17,893 nucleotides of DNA from Bacteroidota bacterium (GTDB lineage: Bacteria; Bacteroidota; Bacteroidia; JACCXN01): assembly GCA_013696965.1 (NCBI GenBank), contig JACCXN010000080.1, positions 1 to 17,893 on the forward strand, written 5' to 3'. The translations under genes and the position numbers were made by a program. Numbering within the stretch: position 1 is the first letter of the stretch; each line of letters begins with the position of its first letter. Shown here piece by piece: positions 1 through 8,495 of this stretch. The notes beneath the pieces are model-generated. The model worked only from the letters and a program-made list of their open reading frames with translations, searched no databases and was not told the origin of the DNA.

Positions 1-878
1 GTCTTCACTTCGTTCAATTAAGAGATGCGTATTTTGATCTTTTTCTAGATAATAACAAAGAGTTCCGGTTTAGGGTAGGCCAAAGTAAAGTGCCGTATGG
101 GTTTGAAAACCTTCAATCCAGCCAAAACAGGCTTCCATTAGATCGTCATGACGCTTTAAACAGCGCTGTTGCAAATGAACGTGATCTTGGAGTATTCTTT
201 TATTATACTCCAAAGCATATCCGTGAAAGATTTAAGGAGCTTGTCAGTTCGGGATTAAAAGGATCGGGAGATTATGGAGTACTTGGATTAGGTATCCACA
301 ATGGACAAACTGCAAATAGGCCAGAAGCAAATAATTCTTCACATTATGTTTACAGGTTAACCTATCCTTTTGTACTTAATAACGGACAATTTATTGAAGC
401 AAGCGTGCAAGGATATCATGGTAATGTGGTTATAAACCGTTCGCAAACAAATGGAGCAGTAAATGAGTTTTTTGAAAGAAGAGTAGCCGGAACCTTTGTT
501 TTTTATCCTCAGCCTCTTGGATTTCAAGCTGAATTTACAATGGGCAAGGGCCCCGAATTTAATCCAGTAACTATGAATGTGGAAAACCAGGACTTATATG
601 GAGGTTACGCACAAACCATGTACATGCTAAAAGCAGGCAAACAGCTAATTATACCCTTTGCAAGATGGCACTATTATAAAGGGGGTAAAAAACAAGAAAT
701 AGATGCCAGAAGGTACCTTGTAAATGAACAGGAAATTGGAATAGAATGGCAACCATTTCCAGCATTTGAATTAGTTGCCATGTACACAATGTCTGACAGG
801 ACTTTTGAAGATTTCAAAAACCCAAACAACAGGCAAAGAGGAAACCTTTTAAGGCTTCAGGCACAATTTAATTTTTAG
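1..878 (+). CDS. Phosphate-selective porin O/P family protein (5'-truncated)
   Basis: C-terminal part of an outer-membrane beta-barrel porin of the OprO/OprP (Porin_O_P) family, which passes phosphate or polyphosphate. The frame is open from the first complete codon (base 3), so the start lies outside the window; the GTG at 90 is internal. The segment RVGQSKVPYGFENLQSS, followed by NRLPLDR, is typical of the family, as are alternating polar/aromatic strands and turn-rich loops. The last residues, LRLQAQFNF, end in a C-terminal phenylalanine, the usual recognition signal for the barrel assembly machinery. It lies 105 bp upstream of pstS on the same strand, so it probably feeds phosphate to the Pst importer. 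The family is clear; substrate preference is inferred from the neighbourhood. About 290 residues are visible and the N-terminal signal peptide is not. Confidence 0.9.
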   Translation, partial: LHFVQLRDAYFDLFLDNNKEFRFRVGQSKVPYGFENLQSSQNRLPLDRHDALNSAVANERDLGVFFYYTPKHIRERFKELVSSGLKGSGDYGVLGLGIHNGQTANRPEANNSSHYVYRLTYPFVLNNGQFIEASVQGYHGNVVINRSQTNGAVNEFFERRVAGTFVFYPQPLGFQAEFTMGKGPEFNPVTMNVENQDLYGGYAQTMYMLKAGKQLIIPFARWHYYKGGKKQEIDARRYLVNEQEIGIEWQPFPAFELVAMYTMSDRTFEDFKNPNNRQRGNLLRLQAQFNF

Positions 879-883
879 CACAG

Positions 884-916
884 TTAACCTTATGGTAACA
901 TCAGGTTAACATTCAA
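884..916 (+). promoter_or_regulatory. Candidate Pho box: three 11-bp direct repeats before pstS
   Basis: Three TTAAC-like units start at 884 (TTAACC), 895 (GTAACA) and 906 (TTAACA), spaced exactly 11 bp. PhoB/PhoP-type regulators bind tandem sites with 11-bp periodicity, and the Bacillus PhoP core is TTAACA-like. The third unit occupies the place where a -33 element would be relative to the TAnnTTTG at 932, as expected for an activator replacing that contact. The outer parts also form an 8-bp inverted repeat (883-890 GTTAACCT, 903-910 AGGTTAAC). The assignment is an inference from pattern and position. Confidence 0.6.
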
Positions 917-931
917 ATAAAATGACACCTA

Positions 932-939
932 TACTTTTG
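932..939 (+). promoter_or_regulatory. pstS promoter, -7 element
   Basis: TACTTTTG matches the Bacteroidota sigma-A -7 consensus TAnnTTTG. It lies 45 nt before the pstS ATG. No TTTG-type -33 element is seen; the candidate Pho box is there instead, which fits an activator-dependent promoter. Confidence 0.6.
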
Positions 940-983
940 CATAAAAATAAATTAAAAAGTAACATTTAATAACATATAAAAAA

Positions 984-2012
984 ATGAAAATAAAATCAAT
1001 AGTAATAGCCATCGGAATATCTGCATTAATTGCAGGCTGTGGCACAAATAACAACAACGAAGTAAATTCTGAATCAAAACTTAAAGGAGATATAAAAATA
1101 GATGGTTCAAGCACAGTTTATCCTCTCACAGAAGCTGTTGCAGAAGAATTCAGAACAGTACAACCTGATATTAAAATTACTGTTGGTGTTTCAGGAACTG
1201 GTGGCGGATTTAAAAAATTCAGCCGGGGCGAAACAGATATCAGTAATGCATCAAGACTTATTAAAGAATCAGAAATTCAGGCTTGCAAAGAAAATGGAAT
1301 AGAGTTTATAGAAATCCCTGTTGCTTATGATGGATTAGCTGTTGTAATTAGTAAGGAAAACACTTGGGTTGATTTTCTAACTGTTGAAGAACTTAAAAAA
1401 ATATGGGAACCATCTGCTCAGGGAAAGATTATGAAATGGAGCCAAATAAGAGCTGGTTGGCCTGATAGTGAAATTCATCTTTATGGACCTGGGGTAGCTT
1501 CAGGTACTTATGATTATTTTACTGAAGCCATTATGGGCAAGGCCCAGTCAAGCAGGGGCGATTATACTGCAAGCGAAGACGATAACGTGCTTGTACAAGG
1601 CGTTTCAACCGATAAGCTGGCACTTGGTTTTTTTGGACTTGCATATTTTACTGAGAACAGCGACAAATTAAAACTGGTTCCAATTGATGACTTAAATGAC
1701 GAAAATGGTTCTGGCCCGATAACTCCTACAATTGAAACTGTTGAGAACGGCACTTACCAACCTCTTGCCAGGCCCGAATTTATTTATGTAAATGCAAAAT
1801 CTGCAGAACGTGAAGAAGTAAAGGCATTCATTAATTTTTATCTTGAAAATGCTGCTGCACTTGCAAAAGAAACTGGTGCAATTGCACTTCCAAAAGAAGT
1901 TTATGCTGAGGCTTTGAAAAGATACGAGGAAAAAATTGTTGGTTCTGTTTTTGACAAAGAAGGAGGAAGTGTTGGAGTTAATTTGCTGCAGGTACTTAAA
2001 AAACGTCCATAA
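984..2012 (+). CDS. pstS: PstS, phosphate ABC transporter substrate-binding lipoprotein
   Basis: Periplasmic phosphate-binding protein that delivers Pi to the PstCAB importer. Residues 1-18 are a lipoprotein signal peptide with lipobox LIAGC and acylated Cys19, so it is probably membrane-anchored. Family motifs are all present: [18 protein letters not shown] (39-56, phosphate-binding loop), the [20 protein letters not shown] stretch (71-90) with the Arg/Asp pair that contacts Pi, [12 protein letters not shown] (168-179) and [10 protein letters not shown] (213-222). The length, 342 aa, is normal. The ATG at 984 follows an A-rich leader and gives a complete signal peptide. It is first in the pst cluster and is separated from pstC by a hairpin. 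Expression is probably induced by phosphate limitation through the repeats at 884-916. Confidence 0.96.
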   Translation: MKIKSIVIAIGISALIAGCGTNNNNEVNSESKLKGDIKIDGSSTVYPLTEAVAEEFRTVQPDIKITVGVSGTGGGFKKFSRGETDISNASRLIKESEIQACKENGIEFIEIPVAYDGLAVVISKENTWVDFLTVEELKKIWEPSAQGKIMKWSQIRAGWPDSEIHLYGPGVASGTYDYFTEAIMGKAQSSRGDYTASEDDNVLVQGVSTDKLALGFFGLAYFTENSDKLKLVPIDDLNDENGSGPITPTIETVENGTYQPLARPEFIYVNAKSAEREEVKAFINFYLENAAALAKETGAIALPKEVYAEALKRYEEKIVGSVFDKEGGSVGVNLLQVLKKRP

Positions 2013-2028
2013 AGGGACAAGGCTTTCT

Positions 2029-2061
2029 AAAAAAGCACAGGTATAAAACCCTGCTTTTTTT
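2029..2061 (+). terminator. Stem-loop with U-tract between pstS and pstC (attenuator candidate)
   Basis: AAAAAAGCA (2029-2037) pairs with TGCTTTTTT (2052-2060), with an inner GG/CC pair beyond a two-base bulge and an A-rich loop, and runs into a T-tract. It begins 17 nt after the pstS stop and lies within the pst operon. It looks like a partial terminator that lets most transcripts end after pstS, or a structure that stabilises the pstS mRNA end. The GC content of the stem is low, so read-through is likely. Confidence 0.55.
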
Positions 2062-2081
2062 ATAGATTTAATAAATCAGGT

Positions 2082-2957
2082 ATGAATTTGAAGGAAAAAA
2101 TAATTGAAAAACTGCTCTTTGCCTGTAGCCTTTTAACCATACTCACTACGCTTGGCATCATAGTGGTATTGCTGTATGAATCTATATTGTTTTTTAAAGA
2201 AGTTCCCATTTTTGATTTCTTAACAGATACTGAATGGACACCTCTTTTTGAACAAAAAAGATTTGGAATTCTTCCTTTAATAAGTGGAACACTATTAACT
2301 TCTCTTATTGCAATAGTTGTTGCAGTGCCTGTTGGACTTACTATTGCTGTTTATTTAAATGAATATGCAAACCAAAAGCTAACAGTTGCAATAAAACCTG
2401 TTTTGGAAATACTTGCTGCAGTTCCTACTGTGGTTTATGGCTTTTTTGCCCTTACATTTGTTACTCCTTTGTTGCAAAAATTAATTCCCGGACTGGCTGG
2501 TTTTAATGCGCTTTCTCCGGGAATTGTTATGGGAATAATGATAATTCCATATATTTCTTCATTGAGTGAAGATGCACTCAGGGCTGTTCCAAAATCATTA
2601 AGGGAAGCCGCCTACGGAATGGGTTCCACAAGACTGCAAACAGCATTTAAAGTAATGATCCCTGCTGCTTTTTCTGGAATTGCTGTTTCGGTGATTCTTG
2701 CCATTTCCAGGGCAATAGGTGAAACAATGATTGTAGCAATTGCAGCAGGTCAGCAGCCAAGATTAACATTTAACCCAATGGTGCCAATTGAAACCATAAC
2801 TACCTATATTGTTCAGGTAAGCCTTGGGGACGTTCCTCATGATTCATTAGAGTACCGAACTATTTTCGCTGCGGGAATTACTTTATTTATCTTAACTTTT
2901 ATTCTAAACAACATTAGTTTTTGGGTTAAAAGCAAATTCCAGGAAAAATATGAATAA
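2082..2957 (+). CDS. pstC: PstC, phosphate ABC transporter permease
   Basis: Inner-membrane permease subunit of the PstSCAB importer, pairing with PstA to form the translocation path. At 291 aa it is of normal size. Hydrophobic segments lie at about 10-35, 64-92, 108-130, 145-160, 196-222 and 259-282. The BPD_transp_1 cytoplasmic EAA loop is seen at about 163-196 ([19 protein letters not shown]), where the PstB ATPase docks. The order of genes and the conserved segment [17 protein letters not shown] (207-223), typical of PstC, separate it from PstA. Its stop codon overlaps the pstA start by 8 nt (ATGAATAA), so the two are probably translationally coupled. Confidence 0.95.
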   Translation: MNLKEKIIEKLLFACSLLTILTTLGIIVVLLYESILFFKEVPIFDFLTDTEWTPLFEQKRFGILPLISGTLLTSLIAIVVAVPVGLTIAVYLNEYANQKLTVAIKPVLEILAAVPTVVYGFFALTFVTPLLQKLIPGLAGFNALSPGIVMGIMIIPYISSLSEDALRAVPKSLREAAYGMGSTRLQTAFKVMIPAAFSGIAVSVILAISRAIGETMIVAIAAGQQPRLTFNPMVPIETITTYIVQVSLGDVPHDSLEYRTIFAAGITLFILTFILNNISFWVKSKFQEKYE

Positions 2958-3810
2958 GGCTGAAAAAACAAATCGTTTAAAAGATAAAGCATTTAATCTT
3001 TTTGGAATATTTTGCACTTTTTTTGGCTTGCTAATCCTTATAGTGCTTTTATTTGATGTGTTTTCAAAAGGAGGCAGTCGTATAAGCTGGGATTTTATTA
3101 CTGGCCTGCCATCACGTATTCCTGAAAAAGCAGGAATATTAACTCCATTAATCGGATCGATATGGATACTTATTTTAACTGCCGTTATAGCGTTTCCAAT
3201 AGGGGTTGCGGCAGCCATTCACCTGGAGGAATACGGCAGCAAAAACAGGCTCAGCAAACTGGTGGAAATAAATATTGCAAACCTTGCAGGGGTGCCTTCA
3301 ATTATTTATGGCTTACTTGGTTTACAAGTATTTTCGCGTTGGGTTCATTTGGGCTCAAGTCTTTTAGCAGGAGCTTTAACGCTTGCCCTTTTGATTTTAC
3401 CTATTATTATTGTGGCTACAAGAGAAGCCATTAAAGCTGTTCCAAATTCTATTCGGGAAGCTTCTTATGCACTGGGCGGATCAAGATGGCAAACTATCTG
3501 GATGCAGGTATTGCCAGCATCAATGGGTGGAATATTAACGGGAGTAATTTTGGCATTATCCAGAGCAGTTGGGGAAACAGCGCCACTTATTGTAATTGGT
3601 GCACTTACTTATGTTGCTTTTGTTCCTTCTGGGCCTTTAGATGAATTCTCTGTGCTTCCTATACAGGTTTTTAATTGGATAAGCAGGCCCCAGCATGGAT
3701 TTGTAATAAATGCAGCTGCGGGAATTATTGTACTTTTAGCCATTACTTTTATTATGAATGGCATAGCTGTTTATTTTAGAAACAAATGGCAGAAAAAAAT
3801 TAAATGGTAA
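2950..3810 (+). CDS. pstA: PstA, phosphate ABC transporter permease
   Basis: Second membrane permease of the Pst importer, 286 aa. Hydrophobic helices occur at about 16-38, 64-91, 108-125, 136-156, 188-222 and 252-276. The EAA loop is at about 159-192 ([19 protein letters not shown]), and [18 protein letters not shown] (201-218) is a PstA hallmark. The start overlaps the pstC stop by 8 nt; the exact length match to PstA proteins and this overlap support the ATG at 2950. It works with PstC as a heterodimer energised by PstB. Nothing unusual is seen. Confidence 0.95.
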   Translation: MNKAEKTNRLKDKAFNLFGIFCTFFGLLILIVLLFDVFSKGGSRISWDFITGLPSRIPEKAGILTPLIGSIWILILTAVIAFPIGVAAAIHLEEYGSKNRLSKLVEINIANLAGVPSIIYGLLGLQVFSRWVHLGSSLLAGALTLALLILPIIIVATREAIKAVPNSIREASYALGGSRWQTIWMQVLPASMGGILTGVILALSRAVGETAPLIVIGALTYVAFVPSGPLDEFSVLPIQVFNWISRPQHGFVINAAAGIIVLLAITFIMNGIAVYFRNKWQKKIKW

Positions 3811-3826
3811 TATCAAAATAGTATAT

Positions 3827-4594
3827 ATGTTAACCCCAAAAACGAATAAACTTGAAACCAAAAATCTTAATGTTTTTTATGGCGAAAGCCAGGTTCTAAA
3901 AGATATTAATATGGTTATAAAGCCAAACACGGTTACCGCTTTAATTGGGCCATCGGGTTGTGGTAAATCTACCTTTTTAAGGTTATTCAACAGAATGAAT
4001 GACTACATAGAAATTTTTCGAAAAGAAGGAGAAATATTGATTGACGGAACAGAGATATACAGCAAAAAAACAAGTGTAGTTGAGCTTAGAAAAAAAGTAG
4101 GCATGGTATTTCAAAAACCCAATCCTTTTCCAAAAAACATTTATGAAAACGTTGTGTATGGTTTAAGAATACAGGGAATAAAAGATAAAACAATATTGGA
4201 TAATGCGGTTGAAAAATCATTAAAACAGGCTGCTTTATGGGAAGAGGTGAAAGATAATCTTAAAAAATCTGCTCTTTCTTTATCTGGCGGACAGCAGCAA
4301 AGGCTTTGTATTGCAAGAGCCTTGGCTGTTGAGCCCACTGTAATACTTATGGATGAACCTACCTCTGCACTTGATCCTATTTCATCTGCAAAAGTTGAAG
4401 AATTAATCTATGAATTAAAGCAAAAATACACTATAGTAATTGTTACCCACAATATGCAACAGGCAGGAAGGGTAAGCGATTACACGGCTTTTTTCTATTT
4501 GGGTGATTTAATTGAATATGGAAAAACAAAAGATATTTTCACCAATCCAAAACAAATAAAAACTCAGAATTACATTACCGGTAGGTTTGGTTGA
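3827..4594 (+). CDS. pstB: PstB, phosphate ABC transporter ATP-binding protein
   Basis: Cytoplasmic ATPase of the phosphate importer, 255 aa, which is typical. All nucleotide-binding motifs are intact: Walker [10 protein letters not shown] (41-49), Q-loop at Gln96 in [11 protein letters not shown] signature LSGGQQQR (152-159), Walker B VILMDEP (172-178) with catalytic Glu177, D-loop SALD (180-183) and H-loop His208. The NRMND segment and the FQKPNPFP motif are PstB-specific features within the ABC family. It lies 16 nt after pstA on the same strand and is co-transcribed with it. Confidence 0.97.
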   Translation: MLTPKTNKLETKNLNVFYGESQVLKDINMVIKPNTVTALIGPSGCGKSTFLRLFNRMNDYIEIFRKEGEILIDGTEIYSKKTSVVELRKKVGMVFQKPNPFPKNIYENVVYGLRIQGIKDKTILDNAVEKSLKQAALWEEVKDNLKKSALSLSGGQQQRLCIARALAVEPTVILMDEPTSALDPISSAKVEELIYELKQKYTIVIVTHNMQQAGRVSDYTAFFYLGDLIEYGKTKDIFTNPKQIKTQNYITGRFG

Positions 4595-4660
4595 TGTTAT
4601 TAAAATTGAGAAAAGAGATCTATCAATTAAAACCTTAACAATAAATAATACCAAAGAAAC

Positions 4661-5317
4661 ATGACACATCTTGATACAGAACTTCATTATTTAAAAGAAG
4701 ATTTGATAAAAATGACCAGAATGGTGAGGTCTCAAATTTCTAAAGGAAAAAATTCCATATTTGATTTTGATAAGGACCTGGCAAAAGAAATACTTTTTAC
4801 CGAAAAAAGAATAAATGCTTTTGAATTAAAAATAGACCGTGATTGTGAAAAAATTTTCGCCTTGTATAATCCCTTAGCAGCTGATTTGCGTTTTGTGCTT
4901 GCCGCATTAAAAATTAATTCAAACCTGGAACGCATTGCAGATAATGCAGAGAGCGTAGCTCATTATGTAATGGATGTAAAAACACCATTTTCAGTTGAAG
5001 TTCTTGAAAAGTACAATTTAACTAAAATGTATGAAGTAGCTCTTGCTATGCTTGATGATAGCCTAGATGCTTTGATTAATGAAGACACCGAACTTGCAAG
5101 AAAAGTTTTTATAAAAGACGATATCCTGGATGAAATTAACTTGGCTGCAATAAAAACCACCCTTGCTTTGATTGAAAACAATCATCCTGATCCTTTACAT
5201 TACCTTTCCGTTTTATCCGTAATTAGAAAAATAGAAAGAATGGGCGACCAGTCCAAAAACATTGCTGAAGAAATTATTTTTTACATTGAAGCAAAAGTGT
5301 TAAAACATCGCACTTAA
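4661..5317 (+). CDS. phoU: PhoU, phosphate signalling / transport regulator
   Basis: Cytoplasmic all-helical regulator that couples PstSCAB activity to the PhoR/PhoB two-component system and restrains phosphate uptake. At 218 aa it holds the two tandem PhoU repeats, each with a metal-binding ExxxD motif: LERIADNAE (Glu90, Asp94) and IERMGDQSKNIAEE (Glu192, Asp196). It is last in the pst cluster, 66 nt after pstB, and that gap carries no obvious terminator. No phoB or phoR is seen in the window, so the partner sensor must lie elsewhere. The next gene faces it from the opposite strand. Confidence 0.94.
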   Translation: MTHLDTELHYLKEDLIKMTRMVRSQISKGKNSIFDFDKDLAKEILFTEKRINAFELKIDRDCEKIFALYNPLAADLRFVLAALKINSNLERIADNAESVAHYVMDVKTPFSVEVLEKYNLTKMYEVALAMLDDSLDALINEDTELARKVFIKDDILDEINLAAIKTTLALIENNHPDPLHYLSVLSVIRKIERMGDQSKNIAEEIIFYIEAKVLKHRT

Positions 5318-5625
5318 GGGGAATATTAACATTTATGAAAACCATCCGAAATTTATTGAATGGACCAGTGGAAAGGTTAAAATAGGACAAAAACAAAAAA
5401 GAATGCAGTTGAAGGGTATGCCGAATAAAAAAGCAAAGGTTACAAGTTGAATTTTATACGATTTTTCATTTGTTTTTAAACGAAATTATTTGCCCACTAT
5501 TTTAAATTAATCCTTCTGAACAATCAAATTGGCAGATGTCCTGTTTAATGTGAATTCTGTGTAAATTCTGTTATTTTACTGCTTTTATGGCCCAAGAATT
5601 CCATAAAAAATAGGACAAGGAGAAT
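5318..5625. other. Convergent intergenic region, phoU / cupredoxin
   Basis: A 308-bp gap between two genes that end toward each other. No convincing rho-independent terminator is visible on either strand. A frame open from about 5315 to the TGA near 5450 runs about 45 codons without an ATG start, and a 16-codon ATG frame begins at 5336. Neither has recognisable features. A repeated ATAGGACAA (5382 and 5610) is probably chance. Confidence 0.4.
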
Positions 5626-6231
5626 TTAATTAATCCTTGCAACTTTTACCACTTCTTTCACCTTGTTTTTGTGACTGAAAACACCAAGGTAAATTCCCGG
5701 TAAAATTTCACCTACCTCACAAACGGATTTCCCTATGCCCTTATCAAGAGTTTTGCTTACCACCACCCTACCTGAAAAATCCAGCAAGCTAAAAGCATCG
5801 CAATCATTATGCTTAATTTCAAGATGATTTTTATTTTTCCAATAAGCCTGGCACTCGGCAGTGTTATAATTCTGAGAAATATTCAAAGGATCTGAGACAA
5901 TAATAACACCTTTCATTCCCATTGAAGCATGAGGGTCGCATACAAAATAATAATTTCCAGGATTATCAACAGTAAAAGTAACATCAGTGGTAGGAGCTCC
6001 AAAACCAACCCAAAAGCCACCATTGTGGTTTGAAGTGTTATTCAACCAATCCGCATAATCCACTTGGGTGGCACTGTGGTATCCAATTGAAACAAATTCT
6101 ATAATATCTCCTGGCTCTAAATAAAGCGTGTCTGGTTGAAATTCAGTATCAATGGCTGTTAAAACGTGCGTAGTTTGGGCCCTAAGGCTGAAGGATAAAA
6201 AAAGAACAATTATAAAGAGTATGTTTTTCAT
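5626..6231 (-). CDS. Secreted plastocyanin-like cupredoxin with T9SS C-terminal domain
   Basis: Small exported copper protein. Residues 1-19 are a Sec signal peptide ending at RAQ. Residues about 20-113 form a cupredoxin domain with a complete type-1 copper site: His52 (GYHSAT), then Cys98, His101 and Met106 in the plastocyanin/pseudoazurin spacing C-x2-H-x4-M (CDPHASMGM). Residues about 130-201 look like a type IX secretion sorting domain, with LLDFSGRVV, a central ILPGIYLGVF and a lysine-rich end. The protein is therefore probably delivered to the cell surface or medium by T9SS. Its role is likely electron transfer or copper handling; the partner is unknown and there is no respiratory gene nearby. 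It ends toward phoU and has its own promoter. The ATG at 6231 gives an ideal signal peptide. Confidence 0.85.
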   Translation of the reverse strand: MKNILFIIVLFLSFSLRAQTTHVLTAIDTEFQPDTLYLEPGDIIEFVSIGYHSATQVDYADWLNNTSNHNGGFWVGFGAPTTDVTFTVDNPGNYYFVCDPHASMGMKGVIIVSDPLNISQNYNTAECQAYWKNKNHLEIKHNDCDAFSLLDFSGRVVVSKTLDKGIGKSVCEVGEILPGIYLGVFSHKNKVKEVVKVARIN

Positions 6232-6254
6232 GATAAAAGTTTAAAATTTATTTT

Positions 6255-6287
6255 CAAAGCTAATAAATTATTCAGTTAAAGAAACAA
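6255..6287 (-). promoter_or_regulatory. Promoter of the cupredoxin gene
   Basis: Read on the minus strand, TAGCTTTG (6262-6255) matches TAnnTTTG, with TTG at 6287-6285 about 22 nt upstream as a -33 element. It lies 24 nt before the start codon at 6231. Confidence 0.55.
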
Positions 6288-6366
6288 TAAAAAGTGGTAA
6301 TTGAACCTAATACTTTTCCAAAAAACATCCATTTGAGCAATGCTGCCCCCTTCTCAAATATATTAT

Positions 6367-6374
6367 TACTTTTG
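6367..6374 (+). promoter_or_regulatory. -7 element upstream of the WG-repeat gene
   Basis: TACTTTTG matches TAnnTTTG and is identical to the pstS element. It lies 40 nt before the ATG at 6414. No good -33 match at the usual distance was found. Confidence 0.45.
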
Positions 6375-6413
6375 GGTATCCAAATAAATTATCCATTATA
6401 AAAAATAAAAAAA

Positions 6414-7453
6414 ATGAAACTTCTGATAAACCTGGTTTTACTTCTTCTAATCACACAGAAAATCAATTCTCAAACACTTATTGCTCAGGCAAAACCAATG
6501 GGTGGGAAATTATGGGGATATATTGATATAACAGGCAATTTGGTTATACCTGCTAAATATGCCACCTGTTATGAATTTACCGAGGATGGTTTTGCAGCAA
6601 TTTATGAGGCAAAACAATATCATTTTATAAATAAAAAAGGCGAAAAAATAATTACTGAATTAAGTGGATTTAAACTTATAGATGGGTTTGGAATTAATCT
6701 AAAAGGCTATAACAATGGACTAGCTCCTGTTAAGATAGGAACATCATGGGGTTATATGGATGTTCAGGGCAAGGAATCTATAAAGCCTTCTTATGATAAA
6801 GTATCGGAATTTAATGGTGGTTATGCAGTGGCAAGCAGAGGCGAGAAGAAATTTGTTCTGGATTTAAAAGGAAATGAAATTCCGGTAACAGACACTAAAG
6901 TTTTTGCTTTAAAACATTTCTCTGAAGGCCTAGCGCCTTTTGATGGCCAGGATAAAAAAAATGGCTTTATTGACATAAGTGGAAAAGTAGTTATTGAACC
7001 TGATTTTATGAGTGTAGGATATTTTGTAAATGACTTAGCATGGGCTAAAACCACTGAACTTACAGTGGGTTATATCAACAAAAAAGGAGAATGGGTAATA
7101 AAGCCGCAGTTTACTGCAGCTAAAGATTTTGATGCTCAAAGCGGAATGGCCCGGGTTAAAATTGCAGAAACATGGGCCTATATAGACAAAACAGAAAGGT
7201 TTTGAATATGCAAATAGAAAAATATGGTGATTTTAGCGAAGGATTATGCGAAGGAAGAAAGAATACCCTTTTTGGTTTTTTTGACAAAAATGGAAATTGG
7301 GTAATAGAGCCACAGTTTGAAAATGTTCGCAATTTTAAAAATGGCTATGCGGCAGCAAAACAGGGTGGGAAATGGGGAATGATTGATCCTTCAGGAAAAT
7401 GGATCATTCAGCCAAAATTCGCTGCAATCAAAGACATGGAACTGGCAAAATAA
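6414..7453 (+). pseudogene. WG-repeat protein, split by a single-base frameshift
   Basis: Exported protein made of WG (KWG) repeats, a Bacteroidota-rich family of mostly unknown function. Residues 1-19 are a signal peptide (MKLLINLVLLLLI, ending NSQ). About seven repeats of the pattern WGYID..G..VI.P.Y/F follow, such as LWGYIDITGNLVIPAKY and TVGYINKKGEWVIKPQF. The first frame stops at 7205, after AYIDKTERF. The repeat pattern then continues in another frame, to the TAA at 7453, with LFGFFDKNGNWVIEPQF and KWGMIDPSGKWIIQPKF. Restoring one G near 7194 turns ACAGAAAGG into ACAGGAAAGG and gives AYIDKTGKVL, a perfect repeat. The coding segments are therefore 6414-7205 and about 7195-7453, which would make one protein of about 346 aa. 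Either the gene is freshly broken or the base was lost in sequencing. Confidence 0.85.
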
Positions 7454-7556
7454 ATTTGATGTTTTAACGGTAATGAAAGGCTGTTTCAAATGCGAGGCAC
7501 CCTTTTTCTTGTGATGAACTTTTTTTTAATATTAAAAAAGCCGGCAATTAACTTGT

Positions 7557-7712
7557 ATGCCTGAAATAAATTTTCCTTATTGGGAAGCATTACACAAATC
7601 TTGTATTCCCAGTCAAAGATGGAGGCTTTTCAACTATAATAATACCAGTATTTTTGAGGATGAGGGGAATAATTCTTATTCTGGCAACGAGTCCGGAGAT
7701 ATAGGAAATTAA
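7557..7712 (+). CDS. Possible small hypothetical protein (51 aa)
   Basis: An ATG frame in the 345-bp gap between the WG-repeat gene and the three-TM gene. The N-terminal half is aromatic and basic (MPEINFPYWEALHKSC, then QRWRLFNYNN) and the C-terminal half is acidic, Asn/Ser/Gly-rich. No known family is recognised. No Shine-Dalgarno or TAnnTTTG match is evident. Just upstream, 7522-7539 is a perfect 18-bp AT palindrome. It could be a chance frame or a gene remnant. Confidence 0.25.
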   Translation: MPEINFPYWEALHKSCIPSQRWRLFNYNNTSIFEDEGNNSYSGNESGDIGN

Positions 7713-7734
7713 TCAACAACCCACTATTAGCAAT

Positions 7735-7773
7735 AGATAATTGTAAATTCAACCAGATTAACAATTATCTTTG
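7735..7773 (+). promoter_or_regulatory. Promoter of the three-TM gene, framed by a 10-bp inverted repeat
   Basis: TTG (7741-7743) and TATCTTTG (7766-7773) form a Bacteroidota promoter with 22 nt between them. AGATAATTGT (7735-7744) and ACAATTATCT (7761-7770) are perfect inverted copies 16 bp apart. The left arm covers the -33 element and the right arm covers most of the -7 element. This is a plausible operator for a dimeric repressor. Confidence 0.5.
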
Positions 7774-7798
7774 CATAAAAAAACACAGAAATTAAACA

Positions 7799-8464
7799 AT
7801 GTCCGAACTTTTTGATTATATATTAGCCCAGCAATTATTGGCAATTGTGATAACCCTTATACTTTGGCAAGTGGCTTATCGTATTTTTACATATATAACT
7901 TTGTCGGATACTAACTGGAAAAGGCTCGAATATATATGGATATTTATAGCCCTTTTGGGTTTGATGGCATTAATTAATGAAAATAAAAGAAGTTCTATTG
8001 CTACTCAAATAAGTATAGTTAAACAAGAAATAACCATAGATCTGTCACTGGTTAATTTTTTATTGTCAGATGTACAAACTTGTACTAAATACAAGAAAAC
8101 TAACCTTTCTCCTGAATATTTTGATTTGCACCAGCATGACCAGAACCTTATTTGTGAATGGTCCAAGAAATTCCTTATTGGAATTGATTCTATTTATGGC
8201 ATACCCACCGAACCGCTCGATGTGGAATCGATTAAAACAATTGCTTTTAAATCAGATTTCATGCTTGGGTATGTAAAGGAAATTAGTTTGTATGGAAATC
8301 GAGTAAATAAAAACATCGAAAAATTTAATGTTTACTCATCAGAAATTAACAAAAAGATATGGGATGATTTTTATAAAACTATTGGTATTCTTTTACTGAT
8401 TATTGCAATTGCAATACGACTAGCATTAACTCAGAGAAATGTTATATTGTCAAAAAAGTGCTAA
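7799..8464 (+). CDS. Hypothetical membrane protein with three TM segments
   Basis: No family was recognised in this 221-aa protein. Two N-terminal hydrophobic helices (about 10-32 and 43-61), joined by a short charged loop, are followed by a soluble, mainly helical domain (about 62-190) with a small Cys pair (QTCTKYKK and LICEW). A third helix lies at about 192-211, and the tail is basic (QRNVILSKKC). By the positive-inside rule the basic tail is probably cytoplasmic. There is no signal-peptide cleavage site. It is a single-gene unit with its own promoter and a hairpin about 30 nt after the stop. The inverted repeat over its promoter suggests regulated expression. Confidence 0.75.
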   Translation: MSELFDYILAQQLLAIVITLILWQVAYRIFTYITLSDTNWKRLEYIWIFIALLGLMALINENKRSSIATQISIVKQEITIDLSLVNFLLSDVQTCTKYKKTNLSPEYFDLHQHDQNLICEWSKKFLIGIDSIYGIPTEPLDVESIKTIAFKSDFMLGYVKEISLYGNRVNKNIEKFNVYSSEINKKIWDDFYKTIGILLLIIAIAIRLALTQRNVILSKKC

Positions 8465-8495
8465 GAAAAAAACCTAGAAACATTGAAAATTTATA

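Noticed and set aside
7522-7539. 18-bp AT palindrome as a rho-independent terminator
   Set aside because: The stem has no G or C and no loop, so it is unlikely to terminate transcription.
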